DNA of 22,897 nucleotides from IMG/VR virus record IMGVR_UViG_3300027901_000038, positions 1 through 22,897 of that record; one strand, given 5' to 3'. The notes under the pieces are model-generated. The model saw only the letters and a program-made list of their open reading frames with translations. It searched no databases and had not been told where the DNA came from. Of the stretch, positions 1 through 7,065 are shown one piece after another; position 1 is the stretch's first letter; each line of letters starts with the position of its first letter. A program made the position numbers and the translations under genes. Source of the stretch: a virus.

Positions 1-1
1 A

Positions 2-1075
2 AATAGCTCAGAGATAGCGACTGGATCAGTTTATGCTCCTCCGGCGTTCGGCACAAATCTTTATATTGGTTTGAAGAATGACGTTACAGATCATGCGGGT
101 GGCACCTTCATGGGCTTTGAAACCTTTGCTCAAGCCATGAGTGCAACCGAAGTTTCCAATGATTATGCCAACATACTTGAGCATGTGGAAGATGATCGGC
201 GACTATCTCCGATCCCCTGGCTGTGGACGAAGGATGGGGATGATGTTGTCGATAACTGCGACGACAGCACGAGGGATAATTATTGTGTGATTGGGGGAAT
301 ACCGGGAAGCGTACAGGCTGAAACCGAAATGCAGATGCTCAAAGCAGGAGAGTCTTTACCCGGTATTTATATCGCTAGATGTCGGATGCCGTACAATAAG
401 TTTGTGTATCCAACATCTCAGTGGTATGCAGAAATGCAAGGAACATCTGATGGTGCATGTAGTGGCGGACAATATGAGCAAACGGCGGTTTCAACGGCTA
501 CTGTAGTAGAAACTTTAGATCCCGATTATCCCGAAGAGTTCCGTGGCGACATCCACTTTTTTGGGAGATTGGGTTCTGATGCGACTGAGAACGTGTGGAT
601 AACTCCGGTGATGTATTTTGGTCCTGGCGGAGATGTCATTGAGGGAGACCAAAAATACTGTGTGCTTATAAATGGTTTCCGATGGTATTATCTCGGCTCA
701 ATGTATTTTGATTATCCAAAATTTGTTGATGATACAACAAAGCAAAGCCGATGGGGTATAGAAGTTACTGATGGAACGTTTCCGACTAATTTCCGTGGCG
801 ATTTTTTGATGGCGCTCAATGGAGAACTAATCCATGTAGATGGTAATGTATATGCGTCATATTATCTAACTATTTCTAAGGAATCTGTTTATCGTACAGA
901 TAGTGCGGGATCGTTGCTGAGTTTATATCCAACTAAAGGTAGGAAAATAGAGCTGTTACCAGAAGAGCTCAATTATATCTGGATTATTATGGCGAACGAC
1001 ACCGGAATTTTAACAATTACGGATACGATGACATTTACATCGGTAGAAATTAGACCTCGTTGGACTTTATTATGA
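2..1075 (+). CDS. Phage tail-associated protein, 5' end outside the window
   Basis: The frame is open from base 2 without a stop, so the gene starts upstream; the TTG at 71 is only an internal codon. At least 357 residues are present. The visible part is rich in aromatic residues, Gly and beta-prone stretches, with no signal peptide or membrane helix and no catalytic motif I recognise. Its stop overlaps the next gene's start (ATGA at 1072-1075), so the two are translationally coupled. The position directly upstream of another tail protein and the lysis genes suggests a distal tail or baseplate component, perhaps a jelly-roll or receptor-binding protein. The tail assignment comes from context, not from a recognised domain. 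Confidence 0.6.
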   Translation, partial: NSSEIATGSVYAPPAFGTNLYIGLKNDVTDHAGGTFMGFETFAQAMSATEVSNDYANILEHVEDDRRLSPIPWLWTKDGDDVVDNCDDSTRDNYCVIGGIPGSVQAETEMQMLKAGESLPGIYIARCRMPYNKFVYPTSQWYAEMQGTSDGACSGGQYEQTAVSTATVVETLDPDYPEEFRGDIHFFGRLGSDATENVWITPVMYFGPGGDVIEGDQKYCVLINGFRWYYLGSMYFDYPKFVDDTTKQSRWGIEVTDGTFPTNFRGDFLMALNGELIHVDGNVYASYYLTISKESVYRTDSAGSLLSLYPTKGRKIELLPEELNYIWIIMANDTGILTITDTMTFTSVEIRPRWTLL

Positions 1076-2718
1076 ATAATTTACGAGTGGTGGTTTATTC
1101 TACAGGAACGACACCAATCAATGATCCTATGGGAGAACTGGAATTGATTGAGGGATTGAATTTTTCTAAAGGTTATCCGGGCGGTCTTTATCTAAATGCC
1201 TCGATGAATGTTCCGCGCGATATTGCTCAGAGCTGGTTTGTCAAAGGTGCCCAACGGCTTGTAATTATGAATGGGCTAGAAATGGTCTGGGAAGGCAAGA
1301 TTGCAGATTTGCGCCGGGCTCTCCAACGAGCATCTCAAGGCGTTGAAATCGAAGCCGTAGGTTATTGGGGCGCTCTACTTGCCACGCGGAGATTGCAAAG
1401 GCTTTATGCCGACGCCAGGACCGATGAACAAACATGGATGTGGTCGACTCCTGTGGATTATCAAGCGGAACAAACGAACGTTATCCGATACGATGAAGAT
1501 CAAGGCGAGAACATGCTGCGTTTTGTTCCGCAGGGAGGAGTTACATGGGCGGCCAATGATACGGCTCGATTGACCTATCTCGCACCGACCGGCGAGACCA
1601 TAAGGCGCATCGATTATGATTATGATTTCCTCGAAGCAAGCGGGCAGACTTGGAAGATGAGATTGCGAGATGAAGCGAATGCGACTGATCTTTTCGTTAT
1701 TGATGCAACGGGCAGCAATACGGGCCAGAATGTAGAACCTGCTGCTGGATGTAATGAACTCAGTTTCGAGATTGTTTCTTTAGCAGGGAGCCAAACTGTT
1801 CCAACTGCTTCGCTTGATCTATATGCCGAAATGAGAAATATCACCGTTTATGCCACCATGAATCACACGCCAGCCGGGGGCAAGAATGTCGTCAATCTAT
1901 ATGAGATCGCTCGAGACTTACGCGCCGAGCTTACAGATTTATCAAGCAACGAGACATTGATCGGAAGCAATACACTAGACTTGAGGCCGATCATTGCTGA
2001 TGGTTTTCCAACGATCGGTGATATTCTGCAGGAGGCGGCAAGTTATGGCGACAGCTCACAGAATAGATGGGCAGTTGGCATTAGAGGATCGCATCTTTCA
2101 ACTGACAGCAAGCCTATTCTTTTCGCTGAACAGTATCCGGTGCTTACTGATTATGATTATGCCGTTCGGGTAGAAGAGAGTAATCTTGCACCTAATTTCG
2201 ACATCTCCGAAGGCTATATCGGATCGGACGAAAACAATGTTTGGAACTGGATTGTTGTTCAATATCGCGATGAGCGGGGGTTCAATCAGTGGGTAACGCC
2301 AGATGATAATGCTAATTTGAAGGACACGACCAGCATCAGTGATTGGGGACAGCGCGATTATCTGATTCGCATAGGTCATGCTGATCAATCCGTAGCCGTG
2401 AATATCGGGCGTCGCTTCCTCGAGGCGCACAAAGATCCTTATTGGCACATGGCTAGGTCGATCAAGATTGAGGGCCATATTCGTAAAAAGAGTGGCGACT
2501 TGCTTCCCGCTTCGCAGATCCAGGCTGGCAAGCGCTTGAGGATCGAGAATTTCCTGCAAGATCCCGCATTGGACGCAGATGATCTTATTTTCCTGATCAC
2601 CAAGACGAACTACCGCGACGACAAGGAGACCTGTGAGATCACGACTGGGCGACCGAACTCGCTCGATATTTACCTTGCGCAGCAGGATTTAGAACTGCAT
2701 AGATTAGGGAGGACGTAA
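1072..2718 (+). CDS. Siphovirus-type minor tail / baseplate protein, 548 aa
   Basis: I chose ATG 1072, which overlaps the preceding stop (ATGA), over an in-frame TTG at 1060. The N-terminal ~110 residues (strand-rich, with VWEGKI and an AVGYWGALL segment) look like the first domain of siphovirus tail or Dit/Tal-like proteins, in which a 'YSTGT..P' strand is followed by a hub barrel. The middle and C-terminal parts are mixed alpha/beta, with no transmembrane segment. The last residues overlap the GH25 gene (TAATG at 2716-2720). The likely role is in the tail tip or baseplate, linking the tail tube to fibres. The assignment rests on general resemblance and on position before the lysis cassette. 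Confidence 0.6.
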   Translation: MNNLRVVVYSTGTTPINDPMGELELIEGLNFSKGYPGGLYLNASMNVPRDIAQSWFVKGAQRLVIMNGLEMVWEGKIADLRRALQRASQGVEIEAVGYWGALLATRRLQRLYADARTDEQTWMWSTPVDYQAEQTNVIRYDEDQGENMLRFVPQGGVTWAANDTARLTYLAPTGETIRRIDYDYDFLEASGQTWKMRLRDEANATDLFVIDATGSNTGQNVEPAAGCNELSFEIVSLAGSQTVPTASLDLYAEMRNITVYATMNHTPAGGKNVVNLYEIARDLRAELTDLSSNETLIGSNTLDLRPIIADGFPTIGDILQEAASYGDSSQNRWAVGIRGSHLSTDSKPILFAEQYPVLTDYDYAVRVEESNLAPNFDISEGYIGSDENNVWNWIVVQYRDERGFNQWVTPDDNANLKDTTSISDWGQRDYLIRIGHADQSVAVNIGRRFLEAHKDPYWHMARSIKIEGHIRKKSGDLLPASQIQAGKRLRIENFLQDPALDADDLIFLITKTNYRDDKETCEITTGRPNSLDIYLAQQDLELHRLGRT

Positions 2719-3440
2719 TGAGAGCAACACTCGTAGATGTATCAAAGCATCAAGGAAATATAAACGGCGAAAAGATTGCCGAAGCAGGATTCTGTGGAAT
2801 CGTTGCACGATGTACATTAGGATGGGGTTATATTGATCCGCAATACTCAAGAAATCTCGCGCAGGCGGTTGCAAATAATCTCATCTTTGGGGCTTATCAT
2901 GTCATCTGGCCGCGCAACAAAGCGGTGCTGAAAGAGGTTGATTGGTTCCTACAAAATCTTGGATCTCAAGTGGATCTTGTTGTTTGTGACATCGAAGTTC
3001 ATGCCGAACAAAATGTCTTAGGATATGCCGAAGAGTGGTTGACTGAAGTTGAAAAGCATCTTGGACAAAGGCCAATCATTTATACTGGGTCGTGGTTCTG
3101 GAATCAACTCCCCTCACCCGCAGGATGGGAAAAAGATTATTCGCTTTGGGAAGCTGAATACTTATCGGTCCCGCCCGGTCAGATGAAGTGGGACCCTTCA
3201 CAAGCACCTCAAGAAAAAGACCCGACAAGCCTTGGGCGCGGATGGGACACATGGACATTCTGGCAGTGGACCTCAAGTGGTAAGCCGATTGGTGTTCAAA
3301 GCGAGTCGCTTGACTATAATGTTTTCAATGGTACTGAAGACCAATTGCGGGAATGGCTGAAATCACCTATAACTCATAAGGTGGAGGTGGACATCCCGAA
3401 AGAAGCCGAGATCATTGAATTTACACTCAAAAGGATATAA
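2718..3440 (+). CDS. GH25-family endolysin (N-acetylmuramidase), 240 aa
   Basis: The protein would cleave the beta-1,4 bond between N-acetylmuramic acid and N-acetylglucosamine of host peptidoglycan at the end of infection. The GH25 signature is clear: VDVSKHQG at residues 6-13 (Asp7), a central GAYHVIWP strand, and the catalytic D-x-E pair in CDIEVH (Asp91, Glu93), followed by a YTGSWFW strand. The catalytic domain fills about residues 1-215. The short remaining tail (KVEVDIPKEAEIIEF) is not a recognisable wall-binding domain. There is no signal peptide, so export should need the holin. The SD GGGAGGA lies before ATG 2718, which overlaps the previous stop. It is the first gene of the lysis cassette. 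Confidence 0.9.
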   Translation: MRATLVDVSKHQGNINGEKIAEAGFCGIVARCTLGWGYIDPQYSRNLAQAVANNLIFGAYHVIWPRNKAVLKEVDWFLQNLGSQVDLVVCDIEVHAEQNVLGYAEEWLTEVEKHLGQRPIIYTGSWFWNQLPSPAGWEKDYSLWEAEYLSVPPGQMKWDPSQAPQEKDPTSLGRGWDTWTFWQWTSSGKPIGVQSESLDYNVFNGTEDQLREWLKSPITHKVEVDIPKEAEIIEFTLKRI

Positions 3441-3441
3441 C

Positions 3442-3756
3442 ATGATTGCACCGAAGATGCCAGAAATAGACCCCATTGAATTATCTCGTTGGCAGGGGGG
3501 AGTTGATCAAAAACTAAATGGCTTAGATTCACGCCTTGGAGGTGTTGAACTAAGACTTGATGTTTTACCGGATAAGATAGAAAAACGATTCGAAAAGGTG
3601 ATCAATAGTTCTTCGTCAGGGGGAAAGAACGCGGTCACCTTTCGGTGGGTACTTGAAAAGATAGCACTACCATTGATCATCGGTGGTGGAAGTGCGGGAG
3701 CGGTACTCTATGCGATTGTTAAGTCACTCCAGAATGGTTCATTAGGTCTTCACTAG
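3442..3756 (+). CDS. Small coiled-coil plus C-terminal membrane anchor protein (XhlA-like), 104 aa
   Basis: ATG 3442 is preceded by AAAGGAT; the upstream in-frame codons would run back into the lysozyme gene. Residues 12-50 form a heptad-like amphipathic stretch (DQKLNGLDSRLGGVELRLDVL). A single hydrophobic segment (IALPLIIGGGSAGAVLYAIV) follows near the C terminus. This coiled coil-then-helix plan is that of haemolysin XhlA-type proteins, which act with a holin at the inner membrane. Its place between the muramidase and a likely holin supports a lysis role. Function is inferred from architecture; no residues are diagnostic. Confidence 0.65.
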   Translation: MIAPKMPEIDPIELSRWQGGVDQKLNGLDSRLGGVELRLDVLPDKIEKRFEKVINSSSSGGKNAVTFRWVLEKIALPLIIGGGSAGAVLYAIVKSLQNGSLGLH

Positions 3757-3778
3757 GGGCTAGTGGAGGGCTATTCCT

Positions 3779-4510
3779 TTGAGTGATGACGAAACACTAA
3801 AAGCAAGGCTCGCCCTGGCTTTTTTGCTTTTAATTCTGATAGCGTTAATTGCAAGAGCTGCGGAGGCAAGCAATGAATGTCTCAATGAGTGGTACTGGCC
3901 GAAGTGTGATGATGGATGGCCGATCAACGGCTATTGGGCTTGGAACAAGGTTTGGGTTCCTGGCTACATCACGATTGAAACATGGTTTACTCCTGCTCCT
4001 GATCATTTTAGCGGTCGGGTGGTTTATTATGATCAGGGAGTTATGGAAGCAACCGCCACATGGCGCGGTTTATCGTTAGATGGTTATGTCGATGGCGTTG
4101 CACTCATGTCACCCGCGGACATTGGGCACAGAGTATGGATTAAATTCGATGGCAATTGGGAAGGTCCATTTTTAGTTGTGGATTGTGCTCGGCGAGGTGA
4201 TATGTACCCCGTCATCATGCACAGGGAAGAGGCGGTTGAGGTTGGATGGGAAACCGCCCAAAGATGGGAGCTCGAACCACCTTATCCTAATGTTGAGATT
4301 TCTAAAACGAAACCGCGATATGGTGAAAGTGTTATATTATCAGAATGGTATGATGAGATCGTGGAGTACGCTGATCGCACAGGACCGAGGATCTATTTCC
4401 GGCCCCCTAACGAATGGAGGATAAATGGCGAGTGGATGACATTCAACAACTATCATGAATTGCCACTAGCACAAAATCGTGCTACATTTCCCACAAGGAG
4501 GATACGCTAA
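3779..4510 (+). CDS. Secreted or membrane-tethered double-psi beta-barrel-like protein, 243 aa
   Basis: The start is TTG 3779, 8 bases after TGGAGGG; no better start exists before the hydrophobic segment. Residues 10-28 form a signal peptide or anchor (LALAFLLLILIALIARAAEA). Residues ~75-165 resemble a double-psi beta-barrel of the RlpA/expansin type: a GRVVYYDQGVMEATA strand, VALMSPADIGHRVWIKFDG, a Val-Val-Asp-Cys segment, then the MHREEAVEVGWETAQRW helix. RlpA relatives act on or bind peptidoglycan. Two Cys flank a Trp-rich N-terminal stretch (CLNEWYWPKCDDGW). The gene sits between the XhlA-like gene and the holin, so a wall- or envelope-related lysis role is plausible. I cannot confirm the RlpA catalytic Asp. 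Confidence 0.55.
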   Translation: MSDDETLKARLALAFLLLILIALIARAAEASNECLNEWYWPKCDDGWPINGYWAWNKVWVPGYITIETWFTPAPDHFSGRVVYYDQGVMEATATWRGLSLDGYVDGVALMSPADIGHRVWIKFDGNWEGPFLVVDCARRGDMYPVIMHREEAVEVGWETAQRWELEPPYPNVEISKTKPRYGESVILSEWYDEIVEYADRTGPRIYFRPPNEWRINGEWMTFNNYHELPLAQNRATFPTRRIR

Positions 4511-4830
4511 TGTTTACTCAAGAACAGATCGTCGTCATCGTCACTGCACTAATCGTACAAGCTATCAAGATCATATGGGTCAAACTACTCGGGCAGCCCA
4601 AACCATCAGTGGGACGTATTCGCCAACTTGTCTTTATCGTGGCGATCCCGCTCGCTTATTTTGTGGGGGATTTCGGTGTTCCCTCGCTCGGTGAAGATCC
4701 GATGGGTTTTGCCGTGGCCTTGATAGCAGCAGCCGGTGAAGTCCTGGTGTTCGCGCATGTGCTTTATGAAGCGATTTTGAAGGGCGTTCTTTCATGGCTG
4801 GATCGGGGGAGTGAGTTGCTTACACCTTGA
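4510..4830 (+). CDS. Probable holin, three membrane segments, 106 aa
   Basis: ATG 4510 overlaps the preceding stop (TAATG) and follows AAGGAGG. Three hydrophobic stretches are visible: residues ~6-27 (IVVIVTALIVQAIKIIWVKLL), ~42-58 (FIVAIPLAYFVG) and ~68-95 (FAVALIAAAGEVLVFAHVLYEAIL), with charged ends. Size and topology fit a class I holin that opens the inner membrane to the muramidase. It is the last rightward gene before the convergent terminator. Holins share no conserved motif, so this is a call from size, helices and neighbours. Confidence 0.6.
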   Translation: MFTQEQIVVIVTALIVQAIKIIWVKLLGQPKPSVGRIRQLVFIVAIPLAYFVGDFGVPSLGEDPMGFAVALIAAAGEVLVFAHVLYEAILKGVLSWLDRGSELLTP

Positions 4831-4845
4831 CGAAGGTGCTATAAT
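4816..4845 (+). promoter_or_regulatory. Candidate extended -10 promoter at the end of the holin gene
   Basis: TATAAT at 4840-4845 is a perfect -10 box preceded by TGC (extended -10). A poor -35 (TTGCTT, 4816-4821) sits 18 bases upstream. It would start a transcript near 4852 that reaches the hairpin at 4885-4913 after only ~65 nt. It may instead be a chance match inside the coding tail. Confidence 0.3.
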
Positions 4846-4884
4846 AGCAATAGAGCGTCAGATTGTTCATCGCTCTCCTCCAAA

Positions 4885-4913
4885 GGAACCCCGCGGCCCA
4901 ACCGCGGGGTTCC
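4885..4913. terminator. Convergent-unit hairpin terminator
   Basis: A perfect 12-bp inverted repeat (GGAACCCCGCGG / CCGCGGGGTTCC) has a 5-nt CCCAA loop. It stands between the rightward lysis genes (ending at 4830) and the leftward early operon (last stop at 4917). A short T-rich run follows on the plus side (AGTTTAAT) and TTT on the minus side. It probably stops both units; the U-tracts are weak. Confidence 0.75.
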
Positions 4914-4916
4914 AGT

Positions 4917-5090
4917 TTAATCGGATGGGAGTTGGTTCGCCGCTTCGTCAATGGCATCAATGATGTCGTGGGCCAAGTCGTGCATCCCACGCACGCGCAG
5001 GGCATCCACAATAAGCCAAGCCTGATCAATGGGGATGCGGATGTTTACGTAAATAGGTTCTTCGTTAAGTTCTTCTGGTAAATCTGCCAT
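4917..5090 (-). CDS. Small acidic hypothetical protein, 57 aa
   Basis: ATG at 5090 gives a protein beginning MADLPEELNEEPIYVNIRIP and ending AANQLPSD. It is an acidic, mixed alpha/beta protein with no Cys motif or membrane helix. Its start overlaps the 3' end of the upstream HTH gene by 26 bases, with an AAGGCGGA-like SD. Its stop lies 3 bases before the terminator hairpin, so it is the last gene of the leftward operon. Two short strand/helix elements (IYVNIRIPIDQAWLIVDAL) could make a small dimer. The function is unknown. Confidence 0.65.
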   Translation of the reverse strand: MADLPEELNEEPIYVNIRIPIDQAWLIVDALRVRGMHDLAHDIIDAIDEAANQLPSD

Positions 5091-5289
5091 GTTCGTTCCG
5101 CCTTACTTTTTGAGTAATAAGCTCAGTGAATCCGAATTTCTTTCTTATGGCTTTATCTTTGGGTTCGTATCCCTCATTGGCAATGCGCCAAGCCATTGAT
5201 TTTGATGATCCATAATGGTCAGCCACTTTTCGCCAACTACCCAATTCGGCGTATAAATTCCAAACTCGATCAACTACTTGTTTTTCCAT
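5065..5289 (-). CDS. Small helix-turn-helix DNA-binding protein, 74 aa
   Basis: The core GSWRKVADHYGSSKSMAWRI (residues ~17-36) reads as a helix-turn-helix: a 'W.kvA..yg.s....wri' pattern followed by a basic tail (KDKAIRKKFG, KVRRNEHGRFTRR). This is the type of small phage or host regulator in which the recognition helix carries Ser/Lys/Trp/Arg. ATG 5289 is preceded by AAAGAG lying in the loop of a short palindrome (5290-5306), which could allow autoregulation. It overlaps the downstream 57-aa gene. The target is unknown. Confidence 0.65.
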   Translation of the reverse strand: MEKQVVDRVWNLYAELGSWRKVADHYGSSKSMAWRIANEGYEPKDKAIRKKFGFTELITQKVRRNEHGRFTRRT

Positions 5290-5306
5290 CGTTACTCTTT
5301 GTAACG
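5290..5306. promoter_or_regulatory. Palindrome over the ribosome-binding site of the small HTH gene
   Basis: CGTTAC-TCTTT-GTAACG is a perfect 6-bp dyad with a 5-base spacer ending one base before the ATG at 5289. On the coding strand the loop reads AAAGA, the likely SD core. It could be an operator for the HTH protein or an mRNA hairpin presenting the SD. Confidence 0.35.
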
Positions 5307-5327
5307 CTAAGCCTGACGCATTATAGC

Positions 5328-5609
5328 CTATTCTATGAGCATCGCGCCAATGGATTTAAGGGCATCCTCAGGGCTGTAAACAATTCCCGGAAAACAACCG
5401 TGTAGCATCATATCTTTCACGACCTTGGCCTGGTTTTTATTTAGCCCCGATCCTTCGGTTTTGACCTCGAGGACATAGAAAGTTCCCCGGAAGGCTACAA
5501 GTAGATCCAAGGGCCATTTGACGCGATAAACTAAGGCGCCCGCAGCCTCGAGTGCCTCGATGATCTCGGGCTCGTTGGCATCCGTCCTCGCATCACGCCG
5601 GGTGACCAT
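5328..5609 (-). CDS. VRR-NUC / PD-(D/E)XK-type nuclease, 93 aa
   Basis: The compact protein carries the PD-(D/E)XK core: Glu14 in DANEPEII, Asp35 in WPLDLLV and Glu48-x-Lys50 in YVLEVK, followed by LNKNQAKVVKDM (Gln in the conserved helix). This matches small phage VRR-NUC or Holliday-junction-resolvase-like nucleases, which cut branched or flapped DNA in replication and recombination. Length is normal for the stand-alone phage form. ATG 5609 lies inside the upstream zinc-ribbon gene (17-base overlap), implying coupling. It is one of three nuclease-fold proteins in this operon. Confidence 0.75.
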   Translation of the reverse strand: MVTRRDARTDANEPEIIEALEAAGALVYRVKWPLDLLVAFRGTFYVLEVKTEGSGLNKNQAKVVKDMMLHGCFPGIVYSPEDALKSIGAMLIE

Positions 5610-5883
5610 TTTGCCTCAACAATAACAAATCGGTATCGCTCGGAATCTCGCACAGAGCCCAAAGGCCGAGGTAGAACACCCAGATCCTGCACAACCATTC
5701 GACCTCGCAATTTTCGCATTGTTTATGGTGGGTGCGTTCATATTGCAACAGCTCGGGATGCAATGCCGGTGCTTCGGGCTTTGGGTAACGCTCCGCACAC
5801 TTTCCACAAATGTACCGAGTTCTAATCATTTGATCCCCGCAGTTGGGACATGGTTTGTAGGCGGTGGGGTTATAGCCCATCAT
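5593..5883 (-). CDS. Zinc-ribbon hypothetical protein, 96 aa
   Basis: CPNC at residues 12-15 and CGKC at 26-29 form a treble-clef or ribbon-type zinc site. A second Cys set follows (CENC ~56-59 and Cys65), then a hydrophobic IWVFYLGLWAL segment that could be buried or membrane-associated. Tandem ATGs at 5883/5880 follow GAGGGG and overlap the upstream stop (ATGA). The function is unknown. Confidence 0.65.
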   Translation of the reverse strand: MMGYNPTAYKPCPNCGDQMIRTRYICGKCAERYPKPEAPALHPELLQYERTHHKQCENCEVEWLCRIWVFYLGLWALCEIPSDTDLLLLRQNGHPA

Positions 5884-6149
5884 TCACCCCTCAGTGTTTT
5901 GGCGTAAGTTAATAATAGAAGCTCATCTTTAGTTAATGCATGGAATCCCAAATGGTTATTCATCGTTCGGGCCATTCTTACCGCATCCTCAGCACTTAAT
6001 AAATCTGTGGCTTTCTTCAGTCTCTCGTAATCGTTGAGGCGGCGCAAAATCTCTCCTTCGTCCATCGGCCTTTCACATTCTCTACAATATGGCAGTTGAT
6101 GGGTTTCAATTCCATCCTCTGTAAGTATCCACTCATGCCTGTGTGTCAT
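5880..6149 (-). CDS. Hypothetical protein with Cys/His cluster, 89 aa
   Basis: I chose ATG 6149 (MTHRHEWILTEDG) because GAGGAG lies just upstream; a GTG at 6161 would place the SD inside the gene. The N-terminal part has HRHEW, H..LPYC and CRECE, a possible metal site. The rest is helical (MDEGEILRRLNDYERL; ALTKDELLLLTYAKTLRG). It overlaps both neighbours. No family is recognised. Confidence 0.6.
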   Translation of the reverse strand: MTHRHEWILTEDGIETHQLPYCRECERPMDEGEILRRLNDYERLKKATDLLSAEDAVRMARTMNNHLGFHALTKDELLLLTYAKTLRGE

Positions 6150-6366
6150 TTCTCTCCTCACAATATTTGCATCTCTTCAGCCGTTCATCCACGATCGGTG
6201 GGTCATAGCAATAAGCCCGGCCACAGATCGATACCCACTGGATCAGCTTGCCCTGCATCTTGAAGGGCTTGTCGATCTCACGGAAACGATGCTGGTACTT
6301 GCCTTCCTGACAGGCTTGCCAAACTATTTCGTTCGTTTCAACTTCAGCGGTGCTTGATCGATCCAT
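6133..6366 (-). CDS. Hypothetical Cys-rich protein, 77 aa
   Basis: Residues are arranged as WQAC, H26, SICGRAYC (C48, C53) and RCKYCEE (C66, C69), likely binding zinc. The start is uncertain: ATG 6366 has no clear SD, and the first 43 bases overlap the upstream gene. The C-terminal 17 bases overlap the start of the following gene. The family and target are unknown. Confidence 0.55.
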   Translation of the reverse strand: MDRSSTAEVETNEIVWQACQEGKYQHRFREIDKPFKMQGKLIQWVSICGRAYCYDPPIVDERLKRCKYCEERNDTQA

Positions 6367-6683
6367 AGCTGCACCATCGTTTCATCATATATCCGGTCCA
6401 TGCGTTCACGGAACCAGATCCTGAATTCTCTCGAATGACCGGCATTAGCGTGGAATAATCTGCAATTCAGCGAGCAGTTGTGTTTGTTATAAAAATAATC
6501 CTGTAGCTCATTGGGCAACTTCTGGAATACGTTTCTCGGAATGAGAACTTCATTGATTGCAAGCGGTCCTTTGCAGGTATGCCAAAGATAATCAACCCCT
6601 TCACAATCAAATTGATGCCCTCCAAAGCTGCCCTTGCGTCTTGGGTCGTTCAGGAGCAATAAGCGTAAATCATCGCGATTCAT
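6324..6683 (-). CDS. HNH-endonuclease-like protein, 119 aa
   Basis: The start is ATG 6683 (MNRDDLRLLL) with an AGAAGA SD rather than an upstream start inside the neighbour. The layout resembles phage HNH-like proteins: LWHTCKGP (His35), INEVLIP (Glu45), YNKHNCSLNC (Asn69, Cys70, Cys74), LFHANAGHS (His78, His83), then a helical RE-x(n)-R-Y-D segment and QLWIDQAPLK near the end. The HNH residues are not perfectly placed, so it may be a degenerate or structural zinc relative. Its first ten residues are identical to those of the upstream gene, in different codons. Confidence 0.5.
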   Translation of the reverse strand: MNRDDLRLLLLNDPRRKGSFGGHQFDCEGVDYLWHTCKGPLAINEVLIPRNVFQKLPNELQDYFYNKHNCSLNCRLFHANAGHSREFRIWFRERMDRIYDETMVQLWIDQAPLKLKRTK

Positions 6684-7065
6684 ATTCTTCTTGTATTTTT
6701 TCAGAACGCCAAACATCTCGGCAATCTGTACATAACCATTCGTTTAGTTCTTCAATCCAATGTGTTGCGGTATTTCCACAATCACAAAGTTTATTTCGTA
6801 ATCTTTCAATTGCCTCAAATACAAGTGCTTCTTCAATTGTTCCTAACAATAAATCTGCCCATATTTCATCCAAAAGTTTTTTAGCTAATTCATCGTTGTT
6901 TAATTGAGATACTTGTTGATGAAAATTTGTGAGCTTTTCTAACACATCCATATTATTACTCCCAGCAAAAATCATTGTGGCTAACATCCATTGCAAATCG
7001 CTGATTTTCTCGCAAGATGTAATCTTTAGTTCTTCTAGCAGTAACCGAAGATCGTCACGGTTCAC
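6670..7065 (-). CDS. Hypothetical protein with C-terminal zinc ribbon, 131 aa
   Basis: The start is GTG 7065, overlapping the upstream MmcB-like gene by 11 bases. Residues 1-90 are helical and Leu-rich (MNRDDLRLLLEELKI, QVSQLNNDELAKKLLDEIW). The C-terminal CDCG...CTDC forms a four-Cys ribbon about 20 residues across. The protein shares its N-terminal decapeptide with the downstream HNH-like gene and overlaps it by 14 bases. The region is distinctly AT-rich compared with neighbours. The function is unknown. Confidence 0.6.
   Translation of the reverse strand: MNRDDLRLLLEELKITSCEKISDLQWMLATMIFAGSNNMDVLEKLTNFHQQVSQLNNDELAKKLLDEIWADLLLGTIEEALVFEAIERLRNKLCDCGNTATHWIEELNEWLCTDCRDVWRSEKIQEEYESR

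Noticed and set aside
2098-2559. 153-codon minus-strand frame inside the tail gene
   Set aside because: Antisense shadow of a clearly coding rightward gene, with no SD or recognisable protein.
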